From NCBI RefSeq assembly GCF_001042635.1, contig NZ_AP012331.1, positions 1,922,001 to 1,986,000 of the forward strand: DNA of 64,000 nucleotides. The letters are read 5' to 3'. Source of the DNA: Bifidobacterium scardovii JCM 12489 = DSM 13734 (GTDB lineage Bacteria; Actinomycetota; Actinomycetes; Actinomycetales; Bifidobacteriaceae). Below, piece by piece: positions 56,226 through 64,000 of the stretch (positions are counted from its first letter, which is position 1; each line of letters opens with the position of its first letter). Under the pieces are notes generated by a model. The model ran no database searches. It was not told the DNA's origin and saw nothing but the letters and a program-made list of their open reading frames with translations. Both the position numbers and the translations under genes were made by a program.

Positions 56226-57458
56226 TCACGCCACGTCGATCAGACAGGGGATGTCCATCTCCAGCATGGTCTGCGATCCGTGCACGCTGGGCAGATGCGT
56301 GGCCATATCGCTTTGGATGCGCGAATCCACGATCGTGACCGCCTGCGCGGCCGACACCAGCACGTCGCCGATCATCGGCTCCACGCGCGGTTCGACCGGC
56401 CCGAGCAGCCCCTGCGCGAAGGCCTCGCCCCGCGTGCGCACCAGCGCCAGATCGCCCAGGCGGCGTCGCCATCGCTCGGCGATGGCGTCCGCGGACTCGC
56501 CTTCGGCCTTGTACAGCATCAGCGACCGCGGCTCGCCGCCGACCACCGCGACCCCGCGTGCCAGTTCGGGCTCCTCGGCGATGTCGATGCGCTGCGCCGG
56601 GTCGGCCATGATCATGCCGTGATCGGCGACGACGACGATCAGGGTGCCCTTCGGCGCGCTGCGCCTGAGCAGCGACAGCTGCGCGTCGATGCGCTCGAAG
56701 GTGCCGATCCACCGTTCGGAATCCCAACCGTAGCCGTGCCCGACCTTGTCGGCGTCGCGGATGTACAGGTACGTCAGGCCGGGGGTGCGTGCGGCGGCGC
56801 ACGCCGCGAGCACGCGGTCGCGCGGCGTGACGTTGCCGATGTAGTCGCTGCCGCGCAGCGCCGCCTCGGTGAGCGGCGACGCGGCGAATTTCGGCAGCCC
56901 CGAGCTGGTGGAGCGCACCCCCTGCCCGCGCAGCCGCTCGAAGATCGTGCTCTGGCGCTGCAGGTCGTCCGGGGCGATCGCGTCGTTGAACTGGATGAGC
57001 TGCGACAGCTTGCCGGTCACCGGGTTGAGCTGCGTGTAGCCGGCCATGCCGGTGAGCCCCGGGCAGGTGCCGGTGCCGAACGTGGCCATGGCGGCGACCG
57101 TGGTGCTCGGCGCGCAGGTGGAGATCGGCCTGGCGTTGGCCGGCTTGTTCATCAGCGAGCGCAGGTAGGGCGCATGGCCGAGCCTCATGGCGAGGTTCCA
57201 GTACCCCAGCCCGTCCACGAGCACGACGATGGCGGAGGCGGCATCCGGCATGCCGAGCGCCGTCTGCAGCGCGCGCGGGTCGGCGTGCACCGCCGTTGGC
57301 ACCGGGTGGCCGATCGCCGCCGTGACGGCCGGCAGCACGGCCGACAGGTGCAGCGCTCCCCCGCGCCCGCCCTTCGCCGTGCCGTCGCCGTAGCGGGCGG
57401 TCGGCACCAGCCGCAGCAGTTCGTCCATGTCAGGAACATCCACACTCATGCCATCCAT
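56226..57458 (-). CDS. alkaline phosphatase-superfamily phosphodiesterase (nucleotide pyrophosphatase-like)
   Basis: 410 residues. The metal-binding core has 'IVVLVDGLGYWNLAMR' (first Asp), 'STCAPSTTVAAMATFGTGT' with the catalytic Thr, DADKVGHGYGWDSE and VVADHGMIM. It belongs to the type I phosphodiesterase/nucleotide pyrophosphatase group. Substrates could be nucleotide sugars or phosphodiesters. No signal peptide is visible. ATG 57458 or 57449 is likely; the ribosome site is weak in both. It converges on sepH and diverges from parC. Confidence 0.85.
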   Translation of the reverse strand: MDGMSVDVPDMDELLRLVPTARYGDGTAKGGRGGALHLSAVLPAVTAAIGHPVPTAVHADPRALQTALGMPDAASAIVVLVDGLGYWNLAMRLGHAPYLRSLMNKPANARPISTCAPSTTVAAMATFGTGTCPGLTGMAGYTQLNPVTGKLSQLIQFNDAIAPDDLQRQSTIFERLRGQGVRSTSSGLPKFAASPLTEAALRGSDYIGNVTPRDRVLAACAAARTPGLTYLYIRDADKVGHGYGWDSERWIGTFERIDAQLSLLRRSAPKGTLIVVVADHGMIMADPAQRIDIAEEPELARGVAVVGGEPRSLMLYKAEGESADAIAERWRRRLGDLALVRTRGEAFAQGLLGPVEPRVEPMIGDVLVSAAQAVTIVDSRIQSDMATHLPSVHGSQTMLEMDIPCLIDVA

Positions 57459-57639
57459 TGAAGCACCGCGGGGTGAACAACGCCCCGCCGGCGGATGGCG
57501 GGGCGGAGCGGCGATGCGAACCCATGCCGGGCGGCGGCGGCCGCGCGCCCCGCTGTGCCAGCCATGACACGGCTTTGGCGCGCGGGTTGATATCATGGGG
57601 CGGTCACGAATTCCGTCCGACAGTGGGGAGCACGCACGC

Positions 57640-60315
57640 ATGGCATCGCATCGCAAGCCGTCACAGCCCGCCTATGACCTGCGCCAGGTCAAGGAACACA
57701 TCGTCGAAACGCCGCTGAACGAGGAGATGAGCAAGTCCTTCCTCGAATACGCGTACTCGGTGATCTACGCGCGCGCCCTGCCCGATGCCCGCGACGGCCT
57801 CAAGCCCGTGCAGCGCCGCATCGTCTACCAGATGGGCGAGATGAACCTCACGCCGGACCGCCCGTACATGAAGTCGGCGCGCGTGGTCGGCGAGGTGATG
57901 GGCAAGCTGCACCCGCACGGCGATTCCGCGATCTACGAGGCGATGGTGCGCCTCGCCCAGCCGTTCGCGATGCGTCTGCCGCTGGTCGACGGCCACGGCA
58001 ACTTCGGCTCGCTCGACGATGGTCCGGCCGCTTCCCGATACACCGAGGCCAGGCTCGGGCCGGCCGCGCTCGGCATGAACGCGAACATCGACGAGGACAC
58101 GGTCGATTTCACGCCAAACTACGACAACAAGCTCAAGGAGCCGACCGTCCTGCCGGCCGCCATCCCGAACCTGCTGGTCAACGGCGGCTCGGGCATCGCC
58201 GTCGGCATGGCCACGAACATGGCGACCCACAACCTCGGCGAGGTCGTCGGCGCAGCGAAATACCTGATGAAGTACCCGGGCGCCTCGCTCGAGGAGCTGA
58301 TGCGCTACGTGCCGGGCCCCGACTGGCCGGGCGGCGGCATCATCATCGGCCGCGACGGCATCCGCGAGGCGTACGAGTCCGGCCGCGGATCGCTGACGAC
58401 CCGCGCCGCCACGCATGTGGAGAACGTGACCGCCCGCAAGAAGGCGATCGTGGTGACCGAACTGCCGTTCATGGTCGGCCCCGAGCGTGTGCTCGAACGC
58501 ATCTCCGACGGCGTGAAGAACCGCAAGCTCGAGGGCATCTCGGGCGCGATCGACCTGACCGACCGCCACAACGGCACCCGCCTGGTGATCGAGATCAAGA
58601 CCGGCTTCGACCCGAACGCGGTGCTGCTGCAGCTGTTCAGGCACACGCCGTTGGAGGACGGCTTCACCATGAACAACGTGGCGCTGGTGGACGGCCGCCC
58701 GCACACCATGGGCCTCAAGGAGATGCTGCAGGTCTGGATCGACCACCGCCGCGTGGTGGTGCGCCGGCGCAGCGAATACCGCCGCAAGAAGGCGCTCGAG
58801 CGGCTGCATCTGGTCGAGGGCCTGCTGCTCGCGATGATCGACATCGACGAGGTGATCCAGGTGATCCGCTCCTCCGACGACGCGGACGCGGCGAAAAGCC
58901 GCCTGATCGCCGTGTTCGACCTCGACGACGTCCAGGCCCAGTACATCCTCGATCTGCGGCTGCGGCGCCTGACCCGCATGAGCCGCATCGAGCTCGAGGC
59001 GGAGCGCGACGATCTGAAGCGCCGCATCGAGGAGCTGGAGCGCATCCTCGCCTCGGCCGAGGAACTGGACGCCGTGGTGGTGCGCGAAATGGACGAGGCG
59101 GTCGAGACCTACGGGTCGCCGCGGCGCACCGTGCTGCTCGACGCCGGCCCGGACGGCGAGCTGACGCCCGTGGTGGCGCACGGCGCCGAAGGCGTGTCCG
59201 CATCGGCGCTGGCCGCCGTGCATGCGGCGAACACCGTATCGAACGCGGCCGCCGACGTGGCCGCCGCCGCGGCGGCGAAGAAGGCCGGCGAGGACGAGGC
59301 CGCAGCCGCTGCCCTGCAGATCGACGACGAGCCGTGCGCGGTGATGATGAGCGCCTCCGGGCTGATCGCCCGCACCACGCCGTCGGCGGTGGACGTGTGG
59401 GAATCGCGCTCGACCGCCGATACCCGCGGCGCGCACGACCAGATCGTCTCCGTGTTCCGCACGTCCACGCGCGCCACGTATGCGCTGATCACGACGGCCG
59501 GCAGGCTCGTGCTGGCCCATGTCGCCGACCTGCCGGCGCTGCCGGCTTCGGCGACGCTGAGCACGGCCGGCGGCGTGCAGGCCGAGGAGCTGCTCGGCAT
59601 GACCGAAAGCACCGATCCGATCCGCGGCGAACGCGTGGTGACCGCGGTGCCGATGAGCCCGGCCGGCGGCGGCGACGAGTCGCTGCCGCCGTTGGCGATC
59701 GGCACGCGGGGTGGCGTGGTCAAGCGTTGGAACCGCGAGGCGCCGACGACCATGGATTCGTGGAGCGTCATCGACCTCAAGGACGGCGACGCCGTGGCGT
59801 TCGCCGCCCAGGCGCGCGACGACGACCGCATCGTGTTCGTGTCGTCGGATTCCTCGCTGCTCACCTTCGACGCCTCGAATGTGCGCCCGCAGGGCCGCAC
59901 CGCGGGCGGCATGGCCGGCATCAGGCTGGCCGAGGGGTGCCACGTCGAGGCGTTCGCCGTGGTGCCCGCCGGCAAGGTCGCATGGACCTACGAGGAGGGC
60001 GACAACGGCCTGTCCACGTCCTCGGGGGCCGTGGTGCTGACCGTCGCCGGCGACAAGGACGCGCTGGCCGGCACCGAAAACGGCGCCGCGAAGGTGACGC
60101 CGCTGGAGATGTACCCGACCAAGGGCCGCGGCACGAGCGGCGTGCGTTCGCAGCGCTTCCTCAAGGGGCAGAACACGCTGATCCTCGCGTGGGTCGGCAC
60201 GTACCCGCTGCACGCCTCCACGCAGGCCGGCACGCCCGTCGAGCTGCCGAAGCCCGATATGCGCCGCGACGCCTCCGGCGTCGACCTCGCCGTCCCGATC
60301 GCGTTCGTCGCGTAA
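57640..60315 (+). CDS. parC: DNA topoisomerase IV subunit A-like (ParC)
   Basis: 891 residues. It starts [20 protein letters not shown]. The quinolone-determining region is [14 protein letters not shown] (Ser and Glu as in wild type), and the catalytic Tyr is in [10 protein letters not shown]. It has the breakage-reunion core and then a beta-pinwheel C-terminal domain. An Ala-rich linker ([20 protein letters not shown], about 545-565) joins these. It decatenates chromosomes with ParB/ParE. Length and lack of the GyrA-box motif QRRGGKG favour ParC over GyrA. ATG 57640 follows GGGGAG; no partner parE is in the window. Confidence 0.88.
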   Translation: MASHRKPSQPAYDLRQVKEHIVETPLNEEMSKSFLEYAYSVIYARALPDARDGLKPVQRRIVYQMGEMNLTPDRPYMKSARVVGEVMGKLHPHGDSAIYEAMVRLAQPFAMRLPLVDGHGNFGSLDDGPAASRYTEARLGPAALGMNANIDEDTVDFTPNYDNKLKEPTVLPAAIPNLLVNGGSGIAVGMATNMATHNLGEVVGAAKYLMKYPGASLEELMRYVPGPDWPGGGIIIGRDGIREAYESGRGSLTTRAATHVENVTARKKAIVVTELPFMVGPERVLERISDGVKNRKLEGISGAIDLTDRHNGTRLVIEIKTGFDPNAVLLQLFRHTPLEDGFTMNNVALVDGRPHTMGLKEMLQVWIDHRRVVVRRRSEYRRKKALERLHLVEGLLLAMIDIDEVIQVIRSSDDADAAKSRLIAVFDLDDVQAQYILDLRLRRLTRMSRIELEAERDDLKRRIEELERILASAEELDAVVVREMDEAVETYGSPRRTVLLDAGPDGELTPVVAHGAEGVSASALAAVHAANTVSNAAADVAAAAAAKKAGEDEAAAAALQIDDEPCAVMMSASGLIARTTPSAVDVWESRSTADTRGAHDQIVSVFRTSTRATYALITTAGRLVLAHVADLPALPASATLSTAGGVQAEELLGMTESTDPIRGERVVTAVPMSPAGGGDESLPPLAIGTRGGVVKRWNREAPTTMDSWSVIDLKDGDAVAFAAQARDDDRIVFVSSDSSLLTFDASNVRPQGRTAGGMAGIRLAEGCHVEAFAVVPAGKVAWTYEEGDNGLSTSSGAVVLTVAGDKDALAGTENGAAKVTPLEMYPTKGRGTSGVRSQRFLKGQNTLILAWVGTYPLHASTQAGTPVELPKPDMRRDASGVDLAVPIAFVA

Positions 60316-60327
60316 GTCCTTGGTCCC

Positions 60328-60352
60328 TGGCTCCCCCCTCAGAGGGGAGCCA
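60328..60352 (+). terminator. hairpin after parC
   Basis: TGGCTCCCC and GGGGAGCCA form a 9-bp stem, a derivative of the family A core hairpin, 13 bp after the parC stop. A short T run is missing. It probably ends parC transcription and may also serve the converging nadD unit. Confidence 0.65.
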
Positions 60353-60414
60353 CATATGGGCTGGATCCACTGCAGGCTTATTCCCTACGCTGATAGACCG
60401 ATCCGCAGGCCATC

Positions 60415-61119
60415 CTACCGGCGGTACAGGCCGTGCTTGCCGATGTACTGCACCACGCCGTCGGGCACGAGGTACCAGACGGGTTCGCCGTGCTCGGCGC
60501 GCCGGCGCACATCGGTCGAGGAGATCGCCAGCGCGGGGATTTCCAGGGTGTCGACCCTGCCGTCCGGCAGTCTGACGCCCTCCGGAGACGAATACCCGGG
60601 GCGGGTCACCGCCACGAAGTGGGCGAGCTCCCACATCTGCGCCGCGTCCTTCCACTGCATGATCTCGGCGACGGCGTCGGCGCCGGTGATGAAGAACAGC
60701 TCCGCATCCGGGTGCTGCGCGCGGATGTCGCGCAGCGTGTCGATCGTGTAGGTGACGCCGGGGCGGTCGATGTCCACGCGGGAGACGGTGAACTTCGGGT
60801 TCGACGCGGTGGCGATCACGGTCATCAGATACCGGTCCTCGGCGTTGGTGACCTTCTTGTCGAGCTTGAACACGGGCCGGCCGGTCGGCACGAACAGCAC
60901 CTCGTCGAGGTCGTACACCCATGCCACCTCCGATGCGGCCACCAGGTGGCCGTTGTGGATCGGGTCGAAGGTGCCGCCCATGATGCCGATGCGGGGCCTT
61001 GAGTGCCGGTTGCCGCGTGTGGATAGCCGCCAGGTCGGCGCGCCGACGGTCGCTTCGGCCGGCACGTCCAGCGACAGCTCGGACATGCGCCGTTCGGGTT
61101 CGGCAGCGTTCGCGCTCAT
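60415..61119 (-). CDS. nadD: nicotinate-nucleotide adenylyltransferase
   Basis: 234 residues. The nucleotidyl transferase core starts [19 protein letters not shown] with the (H/T)xGH motif and has [20 protein letters not shown] near the end. An N-terminal extension of about 40 residues precedes it. It makes NaAD, the substrate of NadE. ATG 61119 overlaps the stop of the hypothetical gene upstream (ATGA), so the two are coupled. AGGGGACG precedes the start. Confidence 0.93.
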   Translation of the reverse strand: MSANAAEPERRMSELSLDVPAEATVGAPTWRLSTRGNRHSRPRIGIMGGTFDPIHNGHLVAASEVAWVYDLDEVLFVPTGRPVFKLDKKVTNAEDRYLMTVIATASNPKFTVSRVDIDRPGVTYTIDTLRDIRAQHPDAELFFITGADAVAEIMQWKDAAQMWELAHFVAVTRPGYSSPEGVRLPDGRVDTLEIPALAISSTDVRRRAEHGEPVWYLVPDGVVQYIGKHGLYRR

Positions 61120-61721
61120 GCCGCGCGTCCCCTGCCCGATTCGCCCTCGCGCTCGGCGGATTCGGTCTCCTGCTCGATCTCGTCCGCGGTCGGGTTGCCG
61201 TCCTGCGGGTCGATCTTGTCCATGTCCTCGTCCCATTCGTCCTGCACGACGCGGCGGATCTCGGCGAAGGTCGGCAGCGGGAAATCGGGCTGGTACAGCC
61301 TGCGCACCTCGGCCACGCGCTCGGTGATGCGGATCAGCGTGTCCGTCATGCCGTCCACGTCGCCGTCGCGTTCCATCTTGGAGAACCGGCCGATGTACTG
61401 CTCCATCATCAGGATCTGCTCGCGCACCGTGGCCAGCTGCCTCTCGTCGAGCGCGACGATCTCCGGCGAATGCTCGTCGGGCCATTCGATGAGCACGGCG
61501 TCGGCGTATTCGAGCGACGCGCGCTGGCTGGCCGAGGCGATGCCGTCCTCGATCTGCACCAGGAACACGTAGCGCACGGTGCTCAGCCGCTCCGCGGCGA
61601 CCTTCATGCCGAGCTTCTGGTCGCTCAGGTCGATGTCGGGGCGCAGCCGCTGCGCCGCCAGCGCCCGTTCGCTGAACGACTCATCCATGACCGTTGCCTT
61701 GTCCGGCGTTGCCTCGCTCAT
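61116..61721 (-). CDS. conserved hypothetical protein between proA and nadD
   Basis: 201 residues, not recognised as a known family. It has an acidic, helix-rich sequence with '[20 protein letters not shown]', '[20 protein letters not shown]' and a highly charged C-terminus (about 160-201). No signal peptide or membrane segment is seen. Its ends overlap both neighbours by four bases (ATGA), so it is embedded in one operon with proA and nadD. The ATG is at 61721; an ATG at 61688 is also possible. It may help proline or NAD metabolism, but nothing in the sequence shows how. Confidence 0.8.
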   Translation of the reverse strand: MSEATPDKATVMDESFSERALAAQRLRPDIDLSDQKLGMKVAAERLSTVRYVFLVQIEDGIASASQRASLEYADAVLIEWPDEHSPEIVALDERQLATVREQILMMEQYIGRFSKMERDGDVDGMTDTLIRITERVAEVRRLYQPDFPLPTFAEIRRVVQDEWDEDMDKIDPQDGNPTADEIEQETESAEREGESGRGRAA

Positions 61722-63019
61722 GCCCTCACCTGCCCGGTTCCGTATCCGATCCATTTGGTCGTGGTCATCTCGCGCAGCCCCATCGGGCCGCGCGCGTGCA
61801 TCTTCTGCGTGGAGATGCCCAGTTCGGCGCCGAAGCCGAACACGCCTCCGTCCGTGAAGCGCGTGGACGCGTTGACCATCACCACCGCCGAATCGACGCC
61901 GGCCGTGAAGCGCTCGATCGCCGGATAGTCCTCGGCGATGATCGACTCGGTGTGCCCGGTCGAATGGCGGTTGATGTGCTCGATCGCCTCGTCGAGCGAG
62001 TCGACCACCTTGACGCCCATGGTCAGCGCCAGGTATTCGGTGTCCCAGTCCTCGTCGGTGGCCCGGGACAGGTCGATGCCCTCGCCCCCGGCGATGATGC
62101 CGTACGCCGCCTCGTCGGCGCGCAGCGCCACGTTCGCGTCCGCCAGCGCCCGGGCGGCGATCGGCAGGAAGGTCTCGGCGATGTCGCGGTGGACCAGCAG
62201 CTTCTCGGCGGCGTTGCACACGCCGACGCGCTGGGTCTTCGCGTTGATGATGATCGGGATGGCCTTGGCCAAATCCCCCGAACGGTCGACGTAGATGTGC
62301 ACGTTGCCGGCGCCCGTCTCGATGACCGGCACCTTCGAGTTGCGCACGACGGCCTGGATGAGCCCGGCTCCCCCGCGCGGCACGAGCACGTCGATGTGGC
62401 CGCGCGCCTCCATCATCGCGGTCGCGCCGGCGCGGCCGTACCCGTCGACGGTGTCGACCAGCGCCGCGTCGAAGCCGTGGGACTCCAGCATGCCGCGGAT
62501 CACGGCGAGGGTCGCCGCGTTGGTGCGCTCGGCCGCATGCCCGCCCCGGAGGATCGCCGCGTTGCCGGACTTGAGGCACAGGCTGGCCACGTCGACGGTG
62601 ACGTTCGGGCGGGCCTCGTAGATCATGCCGATCACGCCGAGCGGCACACGCTGCTGCTGCAGCCGCAGGCCGTTCGGCAGGCTGTAGCCGCGCACGATCT
62701 CGCCGATCGGATCGGGCAGCGTGGCGACGTGGCGCACGCCTGCCGCGGCCGCGGCCACGCGCGGCACGTCGAACTTGAGCCGGTCGAGCTTGCCGGCATC
62801 CATGCCGGACTCGCGCGATTCGATCATGTCGAGTTCGTTCGCCCCCGCGATGTCGTCGGCATGGGCGTCGAGCGCATCCGCGATCGCGTTCAGCAGTTCG
62901 TTCTTGGCTTCCGTGTTCGCCCTTGCGAGCGAGCGCTGGGCGCACGACGCCGCGTCGGCCTTCGCGCACACCGCGCCGAACACGGCGGCGGCCACCGTGG
63001 CTTCCTCACTATTCGTCAT
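61718..63019 (-). CDS. proA: glutamate-5-semialdehyde dehydrogenase (gamma-glutamyl phosphate reductase)
   Basis: 433 residues of the aldehyde dehydrogenase superfamily. The [20 protein letters not shown] segment, '[11 protein letters not shown]' and the catalytic Cys in [14 protein letters not shown] fit ProA. It reduces glutamyl phosphate to the semialdehyde in proline synthesis. ATG 63019 starts [17 protein letters not shown]; the ribosome site is weak. proB is not in the window. The stop overlaps the next gene's start. Confidence 0.95.
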   Translation of the reverse strand: MTNSEEATVAAAVFGAVCAKADAASCAQRSLARANTEAKNELLNAIADALDAHADDIAGANELDMIESRESGMDAGKLDRLKFDVPRVAAAAAGVRHVATLPDPIGEIVRGYSLPNGLRLQQQRVPLGVIGMIYEARPNVTVDVASLCLKSGNAAILRGGHAAERTNAATLAVIRGMLESHGFDAALVDTVDGYGRAGATAMMEARGHIDVLVPRGGAGLIQAVVRNSKVPVIETGAGNVHIYVDRSGDLAKAIPIIINAKTQRVGVCNAAEKLLVHRDIAETFLPIAARALADANVALRADEAAYGIIAGGEGIDLSRATDEDWDTEYLALTMGVKVVDSLDEAIEHINRHSTGHTESIIAEDYPAIERFTAGVDSAVVMVNASTRFTDGGVFGFGAELGISTQKMHARGPMGLREMTTTKWIGYGTGQVRA

Positions 63020-63227
63020 AGACACAGCGTACCGCAGACCGGGCCCGAATCCACCCCTTGTTCCACCGGAATCCGATGTTCGCGCCGCGCCTTGCGCGGG
63101 CGTTTCCGGCGCACGCACGGGGGTGACGACCGCATCGGGGAACGCGCGGGCCCCGCTGCCCACGGCTGACGCTAGACTGGTGGGCGTTCGGATCAGTTCC
63201 ATTCACCCAATTCAGCAAGGACCAGAC

Positions 63228-64000
63228 GTGACCACGTTCCACAGCACGCGCAGCACCACCGATTCGCTCACTTCCAAGCAGGCCATCCGCAAGGGCATCG
63301 CCGACGACGGCGGTCTGTTCGTCACCGATTCTCTCGGCCAGACGAAGGTCTCCATCGACGATCTGGCCGGCAAGCCGTACCAGGCGATCGCGGCCGAGGT
63401 GCTCGGCGCGCTGCTGCCGGACTTCGACGAGGCCGAGCTCGGCCAGTGCATCGCCGAGGCATACGGCCAGCAGTGGTCGGACGAGCGGATCACGCCGCTC
63501 AAGCCGCTCGGCGACGACTACGTCCTCGAGCTGTTCAACGGCCCGACCTCCGCGTTCAAGGACGTGGCCCTGCAGATCCTGCCCCGCTTCATGGCGTGCA
63601 CGACCCCGGCCGGCGGCGACGAGGACGAGAGGATCATGATCCTGACCGCCACCTCGGGCGACACCGGCAAGGCCGCGCTGGCCGGATTCGCCGACGCCCC
63701 CGGCACCGCGATCACGGTCTTCTACCCGCAGGGCAAGGTCTCGCAGGTGCAGGAGCTGCAGATGACCACCCAGACCGGGTCCAACGTCGCGGTCGCCGCG
63801 GTCGAGGGCAACTTCGACGACGCGCAGTCCGCGGTCAAGCGCATCTTCGGCGACCGCGAGCTGGCCGACCGCCTGTCCTCCGACTCGCACGTCGTGCTGT
63901 CCTCCGCGAATTCGATCAACGTCGGCCGCCTGGTGCCGCAGGTCGTCTACTACTTCGCCGCGTACGCGCAGCTGCTCGAGAGCCAGGTAATCAACGTGGG
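63228..64000 (+). CDS. thrC: threonine synthase, 3' end beyond window
   Basis: 257 residues are visible, to the right edge. The start is GTG 63228, six bases after AAGGA. It reads TTFHSTRSTTDSLTSKQAIR, with the PLP-lysine region NGPTSAFKDVALQ, 'ATSGDTGKAALAGFA' and FYPQGKVSQVQELQM. It turns O-phosphohomoserine into threonine. The full protein is usually about 490-500 residues in this group, so about half is missing here. It diverges from proA across a gap of 208 bp. Confidence 0.94.
   Translation, partial: MTTFHSTRSTTDSLTSKQAIRKGIADDGGLFVTDSLGQTKVSIDDLAGKPYQAIAAEVLGALLPDFDEAELGQCIAEAYGQQWSDERITPLKPLGDDYVLELFNGPTSAFKDVALQILPRFMACTTPAGGDEDERIMILTATSGDTGKAALAGFADAPGTAITVFYPQGKVSQVQELQMTTQTGSNVAVAAVEGNFDDAQSAVKRIFGDRELADRLSSDSHVVLSSANSINVGRLVPQVVYYFAAYAQLLESQVINV

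Overview
The window is an ordinary chromosomal stretch from a high-GC Bifidobacterium (roughly two-thirds G+C by eye; the species cannot be fixed from sequence alone). The genus call rests on the gene set: paired pyruvate formate-lyase genes, a NahK-type sugar 1-kinase, a GH127-type beta-L-arabinofuranosidase beside a LacI regulator, SepH, DUF4193 and DUF3000 proteins, two adjacent clpP genes, and a succinate dehydrogenase/fumarate reductase flavoprotein and iron-sulfur pair with no visible membrane anchor. No rRNA, CRISPR array, prophage or intact insertion sequence was seen. The two RNA genes found are tandem tRNA-Arg(ACG) copies.

Layout. 1-3.1 kb: the 5' part of a GH127-like gene, diverging from a LacI-type regulator that carries an in-frame stop; a perfect operator-like palindrome lies between them. 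3.1-3.4 kb: two back-to-back CTAG-flanked repeats. 3.4-12.3 kb: proline iminopeptidase, a large fused sensor kinase with its LuxR-type regulator, and an FtsX/ATPase ABC exporter. 12.4-19.6 kb: a double-module Lrp regulator, a complete ECF vitamin transporter (T, fused A, S), O-acetylhomoserine sulfhydrylase and pyridoxal kinase. 19.7-23.3 kb: yraN-comM-dprA, preceded by DnaA-box-like sites. 23.5-27.6 kb: an MGMT-like protein, SdhA, SdhB and an O-methyltransferase. 27.9-31.8 kb: a LOG-type protein, NhaA, a MalY-type C-S lyase and the tRNAs. 32.2-41.4 kb, all on the minus strand: tig, a CLC channel, nahK, clpP1, clpP2, clpX, plus DUF3000 and an RNase D-like gene. 41.7-45.2 kb: pflA and pflB. 45.3-51.7 kb: a SPOR-like small protein, nadE, a HAD phosphatase, a second two-component pair and a cyclophilin. 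51.8-64 kb: rel, dut, DUF4193, sepH, a phosphodiesterase, parC, the nadD-hypothetical-proA operon and the start of thrC.

The genes mostly serve housekeeping: anaerobic fermentation (pfl), NAD synthesis (nadE, nadD), amino acids (metY, proA, thrC, malY), proteolysis and folding (clp, tig), DNA handling (comM, dprA, parC) and stringent response (rel).

The least explained structure is a set of short inverted-repeat elements with CTAG at their ends. Four element ends coincide with TAG stop codons of neighbouring genes (lacI-type, pip, dprA, clpX). Other points are a nonsense codon in the lacI-type gene, a sensor kinase fused to a degenerate second copy of itself, two lac-operator-like palindromes upstream of pflB, and a duplicated 3' tail next to the FtsX gene.
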